NCBI GenBank assembly: GCA_035236585.1
Contig: CP141128.1
Coordinates: 37,678,684 to 37,742,683 of the forward strand
Reading direction: 5' to 3'
From: Warburgia ugandensis
Lineage: Eukaryota > Streptophyta > Magnoliopsida > Canellales > Canellaceae
DNA: 64,000 nucleotides
Every line of letters begins with the position of its first letter. The first letter of the stretch is position 1. The notes beneath the pieces are model-generated. The model made no database searches, was not told the origin of the DNA, and saw nothing but the letters and a program-made list of their open reading frames with translations. Positions 26,701 to 37,792 of this stretch are shown here, in pieces. Both the position numbers and the translations under genes were made by a program.

Positions 26701-27769
26701 TAAGACATCCATCGTTATTGATTCATTGCTTGAAGCAACATCAATGTGTTTTATTTCTTAATCTTCACTGAGCCCTAATGTTTGGTCGTTGTCGATATTG
26801 ATCACAATCTGAATTTCATTCATATTCTCAATAAGGTTCTATTAACCAATACTATTGATTCGAAGTTTCTCTTATACAACCCTAAGTGGTAAGCAGACTA
26901 TCTTTTCTGTAAAGGATTATTTCTTGGGACTGCAATTCAAATTTTTAGCTTGCTTTTGGGTCAAGATATTATTCTTCTCTTAATTTGGGCCTATCTATTC
27001 TCAATATTTGAAATGATTAATTACTGCGCTTGTTAGCAAAATTGGCAAAATGTCTTTATCGCGATTTTTCTAAATGGTAAAAGAAATTTTTTCTTGTGTA
27101 ATATCACAAGATGAACTTGCCAGAGTGCTTAGTTAGAACTTGAAACCTATTTTTACGCCACCTCATAAATTCGTCAAGAAGTTCTTTATGTAACAATTAA
27201 ACCCAAGGCAATGTCATCCTTCCATGGCAGGTAACACTTTTAGTAAAAGCATAACCTGCTTTTTGATTTGTAGGCTTGTAATCAATGTTTTATTTACCAA
27301 AATTCTTTAATAATCTTCTCTTAGCCTTTTCACAATATTTTCTAATGGTTTTCCTTGCACTTTAGGCAGAACATGCTTGAGAATTGTCTCACCATCCTGG
27401 AAGTAACCTCATCTTGTCCACTTTTTATAATGATCTTATTATATGTTGAATTACTGTTTTGTTGTAGGCTATGCTTTTTTATAACACTCGAGGATTTGGC
27501 CTGATTGACATATACAAGATGTTTCTCTTGTTTATGGGTACACTTGATGCCGATTTAATTGTAATTTGTGCTTGTCATGTAAAATTGTTTATGATTAGAG
27601 AAGAAGAATAAACCAATAGTCTGATAGTTTCAGGATCTTTTCGCCTTATTGAAACTAGTAGCTTGTAAGAAGTGACAACCTCATGGACTCTTGGGCTGAT
27701 GTGTGATAGATAACAAAAGGCTTAGGACTAATTTTAGAAGAGAATTTGGACCGTCTTCTTGCAAGAAGG
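23759..27769. other. Intergenic DNA, no gene recognised
   Basis: About 4 kb with no motif I can name. It contains a 49-bp tandem duplication (24048-24145). Open frames at 23892-24356 (minus, 154 codons), 25893-26300 and 26370-26771 (plus) have no recognisable domain, no homopolymer cause and no flanking gene signals. 26960-27250 might be degraded LINE reverse transcriptase, given the LINE 3' end downstream, but I could not read a convincing motif. Confidence 0.5.
24048..24145. repeat. 49-bp tandem duplication
   Basis: Two copies, 24048-24096 and 24097-24145, each beginning catgatgaatctgagcatgg, with four or five differences. A third partial start (catgatgat) follows at 24146. Confidence 0.85.
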
Positions 27770-27942
27770 AAAAAGGGCAGCCCTGGCATACGAAGCTCCC
27801 ACATATGTGGGGTTTGGGGAAGGGGTTGGGGCACAAGGATCAATAGTATGTAGCCTTAACTTGCATTTTGCAAGAGGCCATTTCCACGTCTTGAACCCAT
27901 GACTTAAAGGTCACACAACTGTAGCTTTACCATTGCAAAGCA
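27770..27942 (-). mobile_element. Au-like SINE
   Basis: Read on the minus strand it begins 'gcaatggtaaagctacag'. It then has a pol III B-box-like word (GGTTCAAGACG, plus positions 27887-27897), the phrase 'cctcttgcaaaatgcaagtt', 'cccaaccccttccc', and ends 'gggctgcccttttt'. Order and wording match what I know of the plant Au SINE, a tRNA-derived element of about 180 bp transcribed by pol III and moved by LINE proteins. The extreme 5' end with the A box is short or degraded. I could not identify a target duplication. Confidence 0.8.
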
Positions 27943-28155
27943 ATATTGCTTTGTTTCAAACTAAGTTGATTACGTCTGGGAAGTAGATAAATTGTTCTAG
28001 CAACCACTTTCTTCAGACATTTTCACAGTCAAATCAACATTTGAAGTCCTAATGGTGCAAGTAGAGTTGAAGCCAGAAGCTAAATTCATGTGTAGAAGTT
28101 CCTTCAAGAGTGAAAGCAAATAACTAGATTTTATTTAAAGAGAAAGCTTTAAGAT

Positions 28156-28955
28156 TTGGTAAACTTGCAAATAAGAGGTTAGCAAGGCCCTTCTAAGTGC
28201 TACTTGTGCAATTCTGAGAATGAATCAGTACCACACCTTATGATTCATTACTCAGAATCTTCAAAAGTCTGGGCTGTAATTCTTAACTGTTTTAAGATGG
28301 AGTTGGTTTGGCTTGACAACTAGAAGATAGAGGATCCTTTTCTCTCTGCAATTGCTATACTTTAGTGTTTGTGAAAGAGAGGAATTCTAGCTGCTTTGGA
28401 GTAAGTGATAAATATCTGCTATTGTTGATCAAATTTTCAATCACATTTGCTTTTGGGATTTAGTGGGAACAAAATTCAACTGCTAGAGTATTACTGATAT
28501 TGGAAGAGGATGGCAAGATATTAGAATGACAAGACTGACTAATCAAAATCCCACTCTTGAGGTGCCTCCACCACCGCAAGTGGTGAAACTTAATGGGTCT
28601 TGCTTTAGCAACCAGGTCCTTTAGGGGTTAGGGAGTTAATGAGGAATGATAAAGGAGTTTTCTTATTAGATTACGTAGAGCCTTCCCCTTACGGAGATTC
28701 TCCTAATGCAGAGCTGAAAGCAAAGTTTCAGAGCATTTTGTCATGTGGTATCAGCAATCTTATGATTGAAAGAGATTTGGGGAATGTTGTGTGTTGGGTT
28801 GACAGAGAGAAGGATCCTCCAAAAGGGTAGTCGAAGGTTATGGATGACATGTTTAGAAGACTGGATTCCTTTCAAGTCAAATTCTTTGATGTCAGAAGAT
28901 TAGCTAATGCAGAAATGGACGCATTAGTAACAATCATATAGTTTAAGAGAAAGAA
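28156..28955 (+). pseudogene. LINE 3' remnant: zinc-binding and RNase H-like domains
   Basis: Two domains typical of the C-terminus of plant L1-type polyproteins. First, the zinc-binding region after reverse transcriptase: QGPSKCYLCNSENESVPHL from about 28182, then MIHYSESSKVW, with the final cysteine of the CX2C...HX3HC pattern replaced by Tyr. A stop stands where the family has Trp just before QGPS. Second, an RNase H-like domain: PPPPQVVKLNGSCFSN (about 28562), then MRNDKGVFLLDY, then SPNAELKAKFQSI with the conserved Glu, and VRRLANAEMDAL near 28900. Stops and frameshifts occur, including TAG after DPPKG. Upstream reverse transcriptase is absent or too degraded. Related to the fragment at 38786-39190. 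Confidence 0.7.
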
Positions 28956-29724
28956 GCTTTCTTTGCTTAGAGATAGAAGTGGAGTGTTTGATTTGTGAAA
29001 TTAGATGTACGTCTATTTCGAGACCATGTTTCTCTTAGTTGTTGGATCTAATGTGTTATTTGATGTTTTCTTGTTTGATTCTATTTGGACCATTTTGAGT
29101 TTGATCCAAGGACTTCTATTTATTCTTTTATGTTTTCATTTTTCATACTGGTGTAAGAGGTCTCTTATTTGCAAAGGTGTGGACTTTCTCAGAAGAGTAG
29201 TTCTTTTGATAGATCATCTCAATTTAGATTTAGTAGGATATACCTTTCATAAAGAAGAATAAGAAGAAGACTGTATAGGGTTTTCAATAGAGAATCTAAA
29301 ATTTCAATCATGCTCTCAAACCTTCATGGCTGAACATGATTAGAGATAATCTATTAAATAACATTGGACGAGCCTCATCTATGACATAGAAGCTAGAAGC
29401 TTGGAAGAGATTTCCATACCTTAATGGCTATTAAAAGAATCAGTAACACCAGCCACAACATAAAGGTTTATATTATGAGTTGAGTTTTAAGTGGTTTAAT
29501 TGCTACACAGAAGCTAAACCATTCAATACAATAAGAAAAATAGAAGGCGGACACTACTATATGAATGTTGGTGTAATGAATGGGTTATGGAGGAAGAATA
29601 ATTTAGTGAGCGACACTACATTAAGTTTTTGTGCTTTGTTGCATATTTGCACAATGGACACTGTCTTTGGTTGATCACACCAGTCATATGATTTCTGTAG
29701 CTTTAGGATATGATATATCCTAAA
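28956..29724. other. Intergenic DNA, probably LINE 3' trailer in part
   Basis: AT-rich sequence after the RNase H domain. The T/G-rich stretch at 29020-29150 would fit a LINE 3' untranslated region. No poly-A tail or target duplication was found. The small open frames at 29005-29262 and 29480-29674 have no recognisable content. Confidence 0.4.
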
Positions 29725-31266
29725 AATGGTAATAAAGGCAAGACAGTGTTTAAGATGCCTTTAAAAAAAACCTAGTAGTACCAGACTACCTACAAATTAA
29801 GTATATTTGGAAATACATAAAAACATAGCAGTATCAGACTACCTACCTTGAGCGTCATCACTTAGCTCGTGCCTTTCCTCAATTCGAACCCTAGAGTACC
29901 TTGGTGAAGTCCTGAAACCCTAGGTGTCGTTCAGACATAAGATCCTAACATTAGTTCTCGATTCATAGGCCAACGATTAGATCTATATGATTTATGGGTT
30001 TCTAGGGGTCAATCCACGACATTCTTGCTTTAAGAATGTCCTAAGGCCTCTATTAGATCAGTTCATGTGGTCTGATTATGGTTGGTCTCATAGATTTATA
30101 AGATCTCTATAATTTGTAGGCTATATTCATCCTACATAGTTCCTTGATCTTAAATGTTATTGTATAATTAAGTCCGCGTCAAAATTTTGGACTCAACAGT
30201 TCTTTCGGATTGCCAATCGGAGTTATCTAACCTCCGTAAATGCAGTTTTTGTGTCCCGCCTTAATGAGCGAACTAGATTTGTTCATTAGGGCTTGCGCGT
30301 CCCAGTTCCCAGGACGCGTGCGTGTCCCGGTCGAACCGCAACTGCATTCGCATTAGGCGCATGCTCGAGCGACAAGCTATAGCATGCATCTCAGACGGTG
30401 TCATGCGGATGCGTCTTTGGTTCGAGCACACTACGTGTTGGCTGCTGGACGCTCCGTGCGTCGCGCGACTGTCGTCCCGAGGGAGCTCGTCATGGGCGTG
30501 TGTTACGCTCGTGTACCTCCGGGACATGTCCTCTCACCACGGGTGCGGGTCTCGCCACGGGTGCGCATCATGCCCGTGCGCTCCTGATCACATGGTATTC
30601 GATGGGCTTCAGCCCGTATGGTTTCATTCTCCGAAAATTCGACGATTTTCAGCCAAAAAACGAACCAGATCCGGTCGAGATTTGGGGGAAAAGGGAGAGG
30701 GAAGAGAGAGGAGTATTGTGGGGAGGGGAATCATACCTGGAAGCTCTATTTGTCGCCTGATCGGAGGTTTCAAATGCAACTGGAACCCTTGTTTCCAGAT
30801 CTAGTTTTGGGGTCGTTTGGAGTGGAGAAAACTTGGTTTGGAAGAGGGGGATGAAGGGTTTTTATAGGAGAGGGAAGGCGGTGCTACCTAATGGCGGTGC
30901 CGCCATTTTTTTCGGCGCCTACACTACCTGCGTGGTAGCTGGGAGCAATGGCGGTGGGAAGGTCGGTGGAGAAGAAGAGGGGTGTCATTATCAAAATAAC
31001 CCCTTGTGTTTTCAGCCTGTTTTTGTTTTAAAGGTAAATTTCAAAAATTCCCTTGATCTTTAAATGCCCATAGCTTTGTCATACAATCTCTATTTTGGCA
31101 TTCTTTGAGGCGTTGGATTCCATTTTAAGTGTAGAATCTAATGATACTGATTTTTCTCACAAATTCCTTTGTTTCATATTTTTATTAATATTAAACATCT
31201 AAAACATATATTAATTTTCAAAATTAACCACTTTTACAAAATATCTTCAAAATTTGAGGCATTACA
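29725..31266 (-). mobile_element. Element B 3' LTR (truncated on the left)
   Basis: The right end, ATTACA at 31261-31266, is followed by the polypurine-side sequence 'tcactaccctcttaaaag'. It matches 36640-37380 of the right LTR, but retains about 0.85 kb (roughly 29925-30690) that the right LTR has lost. That block includes a CpG-rich stretch (30290-30600). The beginning of the LTR (equivalent to 32707 onward) is missing. Confidence 0.65.
30859..30866 (-). promoter_or_regulatory. LTR B TATA box (left copy)
   Basis: TATAAAAA on the minus strand, with a CT-rich stretch about 140 bases downstream (30695-30720). The same box is present in the right LTR at 36988-36995. Confidence 0.55.
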
Positions 31267-31289
31267 TCACTACCCTCTTAAAAGAATTT

Positions 31290-31520
31290 CATCCTCGAAA
31301 TTCTACAATCTATTACTAGAAAAGATTTTGGGGTAATTCTTTCTTATTGCAGATTCGACCTCCCAGGTTTCTTCTTCAATAGACGCATTCCTCTACAAAA
31401 CTCTAACTAATGGAATGTCTTTATGCCGTAGCGTCTTGATCTTTCTGTCTAGAATCTGTACTGGTTTTGTTTCCAAGGTTAAGTCCTGTTGTAGCTTGGT
31501 TGGTACCTTCTACTACGACG
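31290..31520 (-). pseudogene. Element B: integrase C-terminus with chromodomain-like tail
   Basis: The minus strand encodes LETKPVQILDRKIKTLRHKD, then IPLVRVL, a stop, and EEETWEVESAI with RKNYP. This is the characteristic end of Tekay/Del-type integrase, where a chromodomain-like tail contacts chromatin. The stop stands where the family has Trp (TGG to TAG). The polypurine-side sequence and the 3' LTR follow within 60 bases. The upstream neighbour is gag, so all of the catalytic polyprotein is deleted. This fragment is the main evidence for the chromovirus assignment. Confidence 0.75.
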
Positions 31521-31529
31521 TTAGATGCC

Positions 31530-32566
31530 TGAGCCTGCCCTGACGTGATGGCAAATACTCGTCCTTGACTTCGAGGGATGTGATCTTCCTTATGTTCCTC
31601 CTCCTTCTTCCTCTTACGACAATTTTGGGCTAGGTGTCCTATTTCTCCATAGTTAAAACACGTAAAATGGAAGGTAAATGACTCATCTGGGTGATATTTG
31701 TGGCATCTGGTTCAAGTCTTGGATTCTAGGTTCCTTTCTTCATTGTCGAATTGTTGCTTGTGTTGGTGTCGAGGTCCAGAAGGTTGAACAGGTCTTTGAC
31801 CTTTATTATTATTTCTTCCATCATTATTGGTCTTCGCCTCCTTAGCAGCCTATGTTCTTTGATAATCCTTTTCAAAAAGAGATGCCATTTCGACTGCTTT
31901 TGCTACAGTGGTTGGTTGAAACCCTATTACTCTGTTCCTGAGACCTAGGTGTAATCCATCAACAAACCTTTCTGCAACATCGTCCTCGGTGGAGCAAGCA
32001 TTGGGTGCGAATCTTTGAAGACTTATGAACCTATTTTCATATTGTTGTACAAAGAGGTTTCCTTGTTCTATGTTCATAAATTCTTTCTCCTTCTGTTTTC
32101 GCACATGTCGGGGATAGTATTTCTCATTAAATACTAGTTTGAATTCTTCCCAGGGTATAACATCATTATCTCCAAAGTATGTTCTTTCGGTTGTTTCCCA
32201 CTAAAATCCTGCTTCACCTTTTAGTACGAAACTGGCCATTGCAACCTTTCTATCCTTGGGAATCTTCATGGCCTTAAATAATTTCTCAACGTCAAAGATC
32301 CATTTCTCAGCTATCGCTGGCTCGTCCTCTCCTGAGAATGATGGGGCCATTTTCTAAAATCGCTCAAGTTATGCCTCTATCCTATCAGCAATTGTTTCTG
32401 GAGAAGAGGCCCTTGCCATGGGTGCTTGTGGTTGGTTCTGCATGAACTGCCCCATGTGTTGCATGAATAGCTAAAAGGCTTCAGCCATTCCATTCCCAAA
32501 TCCAGCGGAGTCAGCTGGAGGGTTAACAGGTCTTGAGGCTGCACCTCCCCTTCTCCTTGGTCGCAT
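31530..32566 (-). pseudogene. Element B: gag
   Basis: Start codon at 32566-32564 with a basic N-terminus (MRPRRRGG). The gag domain is well preserved: WIFDVEKLFKAM (about 32290), FNEKYYPRHVRKQKEKEFM (32085-32140), then GNLFVQQYENRFISLQRFAP and VDGLHLGLRNRVIGF down to about 31910. A zinc-knuckle remnant, CFNYGEIGHLAQNC, lies near 31610-31660 with the second cysteine replaced by Tyr. The stops I checked stand where Gln codons are expected (three TAG, one TAA), all explicable by C to T changes. Without those it is close to a full-length chromovirus gag of about 350 residues. It is the best preserved gag in the window but not functional. Confidence 0.8.
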
Positions 32567-32690
32567 CTGTGTTACAAGGCCAATACCTACCTTTAGGGGA
32601 TTCTATTGTGCTATCCTAACGGTTTTTCCTATTGATGTATCTTGATTATAAGGCTTCATTCCATAACTGGGCTGTGAATAACATGAACCT

Positions 32691-32704
32691 GGGCTCTGAT
32701 ACCA
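32691..32704 (-). other. Primer binding site, element B
   Basis: Minus-strand TGGTATCAGAGCCC, complementary to initiator tRNA-Met, two bases inside the LTR beginning at 32707. Confidence 0.9.
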
Positions 32705-34030
32705 ACTGTGACGACCCGGGTTTTTATGATGCAATTTTATAATAACAGCGAGATCGATCTCTATTTTAAAATAATTTATGCAAAAGCATGCATAGAAAAT
32801 CTTTTTCCTTTGAATTAAAATTGTTTGTATAAAAAGCCCGAGTGTCATGAAAAAATCTCAATGCATAGTGCCATGACAATTTTTAAACCAAATAGAAGTA
32901 AGTACAACTCCTAGGATTGTTAGTCACAGCCACAATTATAAACTTGCTTGTATTGATCAATCAAAGCAGATGAGGATATTGCCATGAATATTATGGATAT
33001 GGCCTTTTAGTGAAATCACTCAAACTGACTGGTCACGAGTACTCGTATATGACCATCTTAATGCTGCATGCATAGCAGTAAAACTAAAATCATAGGGTCA
33101 CTATGCTCACGCTCAACATACAGCTGGAATCCGCCATAACCTCCATGGCGACTATGGATGTCCCCAAAAGGGTGCCGTGAACACCTCTAGTGGTTGTCCC
33201 TATTTACCACAGTAGTCAGGGAAGGGACAATGCCTTTTTGGCAGTGATACTATCCACCCTTTGGTGGTAGAGGCGGGGAGGCCAACCCCATACATAACAA
33301 CCTCTTAACATAGTGCCCACCAGGCTCAATAGCCCAAAAAGCATATATAATTAATCCAAATCTCATTAATCGCAAATCATGCAATTTATGTAATCATTCT
33401 CAATGTCCTCTTGGGGTCCCTCACACTACCTCGCCCTCACAACTGCCTAACCAGCGTCTTTTGGGCACTCAAGAGTCTTTTGGCAACCCTCGAGGATAGG
33501 CAATAATCCAAATAATCCAAATGCAATTATTTTCAAAACATGTGAGCAATGCATATGTAACACCCTGGATTTTCAAGACATTTTTTTTTTTATAATGGCA
33601 TTTTAATTAAGAGCATTTGGGATCCCATGAGAAAAGATTTTATTCAACATTTTACTAAACCTATCTTAAAAACTCCGAGTGTTAGTTTTCCTTTCTCAAA
33701 ATGACGTACATGTAATTTAAACATAAATAAATAATCCGCGTATAAATCAACGTCAAATAAATAGGCGCCTTTATTTTAAATCAAATAAACGTCCAAAAGA
33801 CAATAGTAATATGGCCCAGGGTCTATCCATCATAACATCCCATATAAATGTCCAACATATGTCCAAACATCTAAATCACATCCAAATATAAAGTATGCAG
33901 TCCATAATAAAATCCAAATGATAATCCTGTTTAATGACTCACATCACTGTCTAACACTATAGAAAAATGGTCTTTAGCAGCTCTCACGGCTTCTCAACAG
34001 CCTTGCCTTTCCTGTTATCGCACTCGAGAT

Positions 34031-34062
34031 CTAAGGCATTGCAAAACAAAGCGATGCCTCAG
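34031..34062. other. LTR hairpin, S copy
   Basis: ctaaggcattgc and gcgatgcctcag form a 12-bp stem with two non-canonical pairs and an 8-base loop, followed by 'cttgtgtaggtacatag' as in element A. Confidence 0.6.
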
Positions 34063-35329
34063 CAAGCTATCGCTTGTGTAGGTACATAGACAATTAATGT
34101 AATAAATGAAAGAAATAATGAACAGCACTGATAAAAAGTCTAACACTTATGAAAATAGTGATATCATAATGTCATGTTCAAATAAATGCCAATTTATTCC
34201 ATATGCTAAAACATGCAATCATAGAGTTAAAACATGACATAAATCAATAAAATGGAGCATACAACAAGAATAAGGGCACCCTAAGGTAATGGGTCCCACC
34301 ACATCGCACTAACATCCCTGATCAGGAGTACACATAGTCAACCTCTGAGTGTCGTCACACCCAAGCATACCATCCATAACCATGCTCATCATACATGCAC
34401 ACATAACAAGAATATGGGCCATCATGCTGCAGTGGCAACCCTCCATGGGTATCAACCACCGCCGCTCTCCGTCGACACCATAAGGGGAGACTTAGCGTCT
34501 ATCCCCATGGAAAGGCTCAAACCGGTAGTGTGGACTATCCATGTTACCAAACCCCTACCGAATGCCATCTATGGGCAGGTGTCTATCATATCACAAACTC
34601 ATCACATCATAATCTCGGAAGGTGGGTGGCCGGCCCTATCCCTCCTAGCATGACACCCACCGGGCAAGAGCACCCGTCATCAAATATAAAACACGGAAAT
34701 CATATGTATATGCTAAAACTCAAGAGCACGTATAGCTTGCAATCCCCAAGACATGCCCCTCATCCTGGGGTTAGCCTATAAAAGGACCAGCTAATAAGCC
34801 TCTATTCTCATTTCCATGTAAATCCATGCATTTTCTATATATATATATAATAAGAAATAAGTCTCTAATTAAGCATAACTAATTAACATCATGCTTGTAA
34901 AAGCATTTTAAATAAGTTTATTCAGTAAAAGAATTCAATTTGGAATAACCATCCTGTATGCAATGTCCCATGAAATCCATGGTAAATAAAAATCGCAATT
35001 TAAAACACAATCACACATGATGCTATGTTTAAACATGGTTTAAAATCAAGGCAAAACATTAGTTGTCGTCACCTACCTCAGTGTGAGACCACTAGCTTGC
35101 TAATAACTCCCTTTAATTGGTATATTCAAGTGCACCTGTACATGTCACATCACTATTTAAAAAATTTTCTAAATAAAAAGTGGTCATTTCTAAGTTTTTA
35201 AGTTAAAACTAGGTCCGCGTCGTCAATACGGTCACAACGCCTCTTTCGGATCGTGATTTGGACCTCTCTAGCTCCCAAAAATCAAGTTTTAGTGAAAACT
35301 ACCCTCAAATGGGGCCTGCCGGACCACCA

Positions 35330-35685
35330 TAATGTGGTTTAAACCGGCGGCGCCTCTTTTCTGCCGGTTTACACCGGCTTGTACCGGCGCCACGAAGACG
35401 CACGCTGACGCAGACGTCACACGGGACGCGCGCCGTGCGTCTTCGGCACGCGTGCGTCACGGTCGCCAAGACGCGCCGCGTCCCGGTCCCACCGCGACAG
35501 CCAACCGGCGCCTTCCCGCACGCGCGCGGCGCCGCGCACGCATGCGACGACGACGTCGTCCCTTGAGCGTCACCGGGTGCGTCCTGGCGTCAGCGCCAGG
35601 CGCCGACGCCGTTGACGACGCCGGAGAAGACGACCGGATTCCGGTCGCCTCCGACGGAGCTACAGAGCTCCGTTTTGCGTGATTT
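35330..35685. other. CpG-dense block in solo LTR S
   Basis: About 350 bases that are strongly GC-rich with dozens of CpG, in an otherwise AT-rich window. It contains repeated 'accggc' words and many acgcg/cgtcg strings. The copy at 17844-20524 has only a short remnant at the matching place (18690-18790). It lies upstream of and within the probable LTR promoter side. A 116-codon open frame here results from the lack of AT-rich stops. Confidence 0.8.
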
Positions 35686-36987
35686 TTGCGCCATTTTCTT
35701 CAGAATTCTCTCTAGAATCCATTTATGCCCTCCTTTTGCACTAATTTTTCCAAAAACCCATGGTTTTTAAATGATTTTTCCCAAGTTCCTAAAAACATCC
35801 CTAGGTACTGGTTTTTGGTTTTTCTGGAGAAATCCACCGTTGGATCACTCCCAAATTAAAAGGGTATGCTCTTGGGTCTCTTGTGCACTAGTTGGATGGT
35901 GCGATTTTCAAACGGACAAGGTTTGGTCCGTGAAATCACCGTCCAATAGTAGCGTGCACAAAGTTCCTAAAAAAATCTGATTTTTTCTAATTTTTTAAAT
36001 GTTTTCCTAATTGTTTTTCTATTTAATAAATATGAAAAAACATAGGTTTGAGGCTTACCTTGCACCTGGCCGGAGTTGCTCGTGTTGCCGGGGCTCCACT
36101 CGCCGGAAAATTCAAGTTTTGCAGGGCTAGGGTTTTGCGTAGCATTCAGGGAAAACGCTCAAAGTGGAGCGTTTTGGCTCCTAGAGGAGCATAGATATAG
36201 GGTTTTAGAGTCTTTGGGAAGAGAAACTCTTCCCCACACGTCTCTTCCCACGTCTCTCCGGCGATTTCGCCGGACTGGTAGAGACGTGTGTAGACAGGGG
36301 TGCCGTTATCAATTTGGACCCCTGTGTAACACGTTTCTGTCAAAAGACAATTTTGCCCTTACAACTTTGACGGCTCATAACTCCCTCGTTTGAGCTCCGT
36401 TTTTCGCGTTCTTGGTGGCGTTGGATTCGTATCAATGAGCACTTTCTAATTCTTATGTTTTCAGGAAAAAATTTCATCCATAAATTTTTATTTTAATTTA
36501 TTTATTAATTTCCTATTTTATCCTAAAAATTAAGGATATTACAGCATAAAATCTGTTCATGCTAGTATGGCATTCAAAGCCATAAAACCTGAAGACATTT
36601 TCGCATACTCGTATAAGACCATTATATCTCAAAAGCATGCTAAAAACGGTAATAAAGGCAAGATAGAGTTTAAGATGCTTTAAAAAAAAATCTAGTAGTA
36701 CCAAACTACCTACAAATCAAGTATATTTGGAAATGCATAAAAACATAGCAATATCAGACTACCTACCTTGAGCGTCGTCACTTAGCTCATAGCTTTCCTC
36801 AATTCGAACCCTAGAGTACCTTGGAGAGGGAAGAGAGAGGAGTATTGTGGGGATGGGAATCATACCTGGAAGCCCTCTTTATCGCTTGATCGGAGGCTTC
36901 AAACGCAGCTGGAACCCTTGTTTCCAGATCTGGTTTTGCGGTCGTTTGGAGTGGAGAAAACTTGGCTTGGAAGAGGGGGATGAAGGG

Positions 36988-36995
36988 TTTTTATA
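36988..36995 (-). promoter_or_regulatory. LTR B TATA box (right copy)
   Basis: TATAAAAA on the minus strand, identical to and in the same context as 30859-30866. Confidence 0.55.
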
Positions 36996-37092
36996 GGAGA
37001 GGGAAGGCGGTGCTGCCCAATGGTGGTGCAGCCATTTTTTTCAGCGCTTGCACTACCTACATGACAGCTGGGAGCAATGGCGGTGGAGAAGA

Positions 37093-37736
37093 AGAGGGGT
37101 GTCGTTATCAAAACAACCCCTCATGTTTTTCAGCATGTTTTCATTTTAAAGATAAATTCCAAAAATGCCCTTGATCTTTAAATGCCATAACTTTGTCATA
37201 CGATCTCCATTTTTGACATTCTTTGAGGTGTTGGATTCCATTGTAAGTGTAGAATCTAATGATATTGATTTTTCTCACAAATTCCTTCGTTTCATATTTT
37301 TATTAATATTAAACATCTAAAACATATATTAATTTTCAAAATTAACCACTTTTACAAAATATCTTCAAAATTTGAGGCATTAGAGGGGGTGTCATTATCA
37401 AAACGACCTCCTATGTTTTCAGCCCTTTTTCATTTTTAAGTTTAATTTACAAAAATGCCCTTGATATTTAAACGTCCATAACTTGGTCATACGAGCTCTG
37501 TTTTCAGTGTTCTTTGAGGCGTTGGATTCCATTTCAAGTGTAGAATCTAATGATGTTAATTTTTTTTTAAATTTCCTTTGTTTCATATTTTAATTGAAAT
37601 TAAACATCTAACCATCTATCAATATCCTTAAACATATATTAATTCTCAAAATAAACAATTTATAACTGGTTAACATCATGATTGATTGTGGTTGTGAAAG
37701 TGATATAATAATATCTTCAAATTTTGAGTCATTACA
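37093..37736. repeat. Tandem duplicated LTR end
   Basis: Copy 1 is about 37093-37383 and copy 2 is 37384-37736. Both begin at the 'ggggtgtc-ttatcaaaac' block and run through the conserved box to the ...gag-cattaca end. Many substitutions separate them. Copy 2 contains about 60 extra bases near 37600-37710, so the duplication is old or brings together two different LTRs. Confidence 0.65.
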
Positions 37737-37779
37737 CTCATGCACCACAAGCAGCTAGCCCACACCTTGAGAGGAACTA

Positions 37780-37791
37780 GCTCTAATACCA
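37780..37791 (-). other. Primer site of TRIM-like element
   Basis: Minus-strand TGGTATTAGAGC, one mismatch from the initiator-tRNA-Met complement, one base from the short LTR at 37793. Confidence 0.6.
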
Positions 37792-37792
37792 T

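Larger units (their letters stand above)
33556..36543 (-). mobile_element. Solo LTR S (3.0 kb) inside LTR B
   Basis: Starts TGTAACACCCTGG and ends AAGGATATTACA, with a perfect 5-bp duplication, gcata, at 33551-33555 and 36544-36548. No primer site, polypurine tract or coding sequence is attached. Its right end is the reverse complement of the start of the LTR at 17844, so the two are one family in opposite orientation. Contents: hairpin (34031-34062), CpG-dense block (35330-35685), conserved box (36360-36440). The inferred transcription strand is minus. Confidence 0.85.
33551..36548. repeat. Target-site duplication of LTR S (gcata)
   Basis: Identical copies at 33551-33555 and 36544-36548, immediately outside the TG and CA ends. 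Confidence 0.85.
29725..37736 (-). mobile_element. Element B: internally deleted Tekay-like chromovirus
   Basis: Minus-strand element: 5' LTR from 32707 rightward, primer site 32691-32704, gag, then directly the integrase C-terminus with a chromodomain-like tail, then the 3' LTR ending at 31266. Protease, reverse transcriptase, RNase H and the integrase core are missing, leaving an internal region of only 1.44 kb. The right LTR is interrupted by solo LTR S and has a duplicated terminal part. The left LTR lacks its outer portion, so the outer boundary at about 29725 is where similarity stops rather than a true LTR end. Confidence 0.75.
32707..37736 (-). mobile_element. Element B 5' LTR, split by solo LTR S
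   Basis: Starts TGTGACGACCCGGG beside the primer site. Host parts are 32707-33555 and 36544-37736. 36640-37383 matches the left LTR with a 0.85-kb deletion. 37384-37736 is a second, diverged copy of the terminal 300-350 bases ending in ATTACA. Whether the true end was 37383 or 37736 is not decided. Confidence 0.65.

Noticed and set aside
26370-26771. 133-codon plus ORF
   Set aside because: No motif recognised and unremarkable length for one chance frame in 64 kb; not called a gene without a match.
26960-27250. Possible LINE reverse transcriptase
   Set aside because: Position upstream of the LINE 3' end is right, but no catalytic motif could be read; not called.
30322-30804. 160-codon ORF and overlapping frames
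   Set aside because: Inside the GC-rich part of LTR B; three overlapping frames are open at once, as chance GC-rich DNA gives.
35332-35682. 116-codon Arg/Ala-rich ORF
   Set aside because: Lies in the CpG-dense block of solo LTR S; lack of stops follows from base composition.
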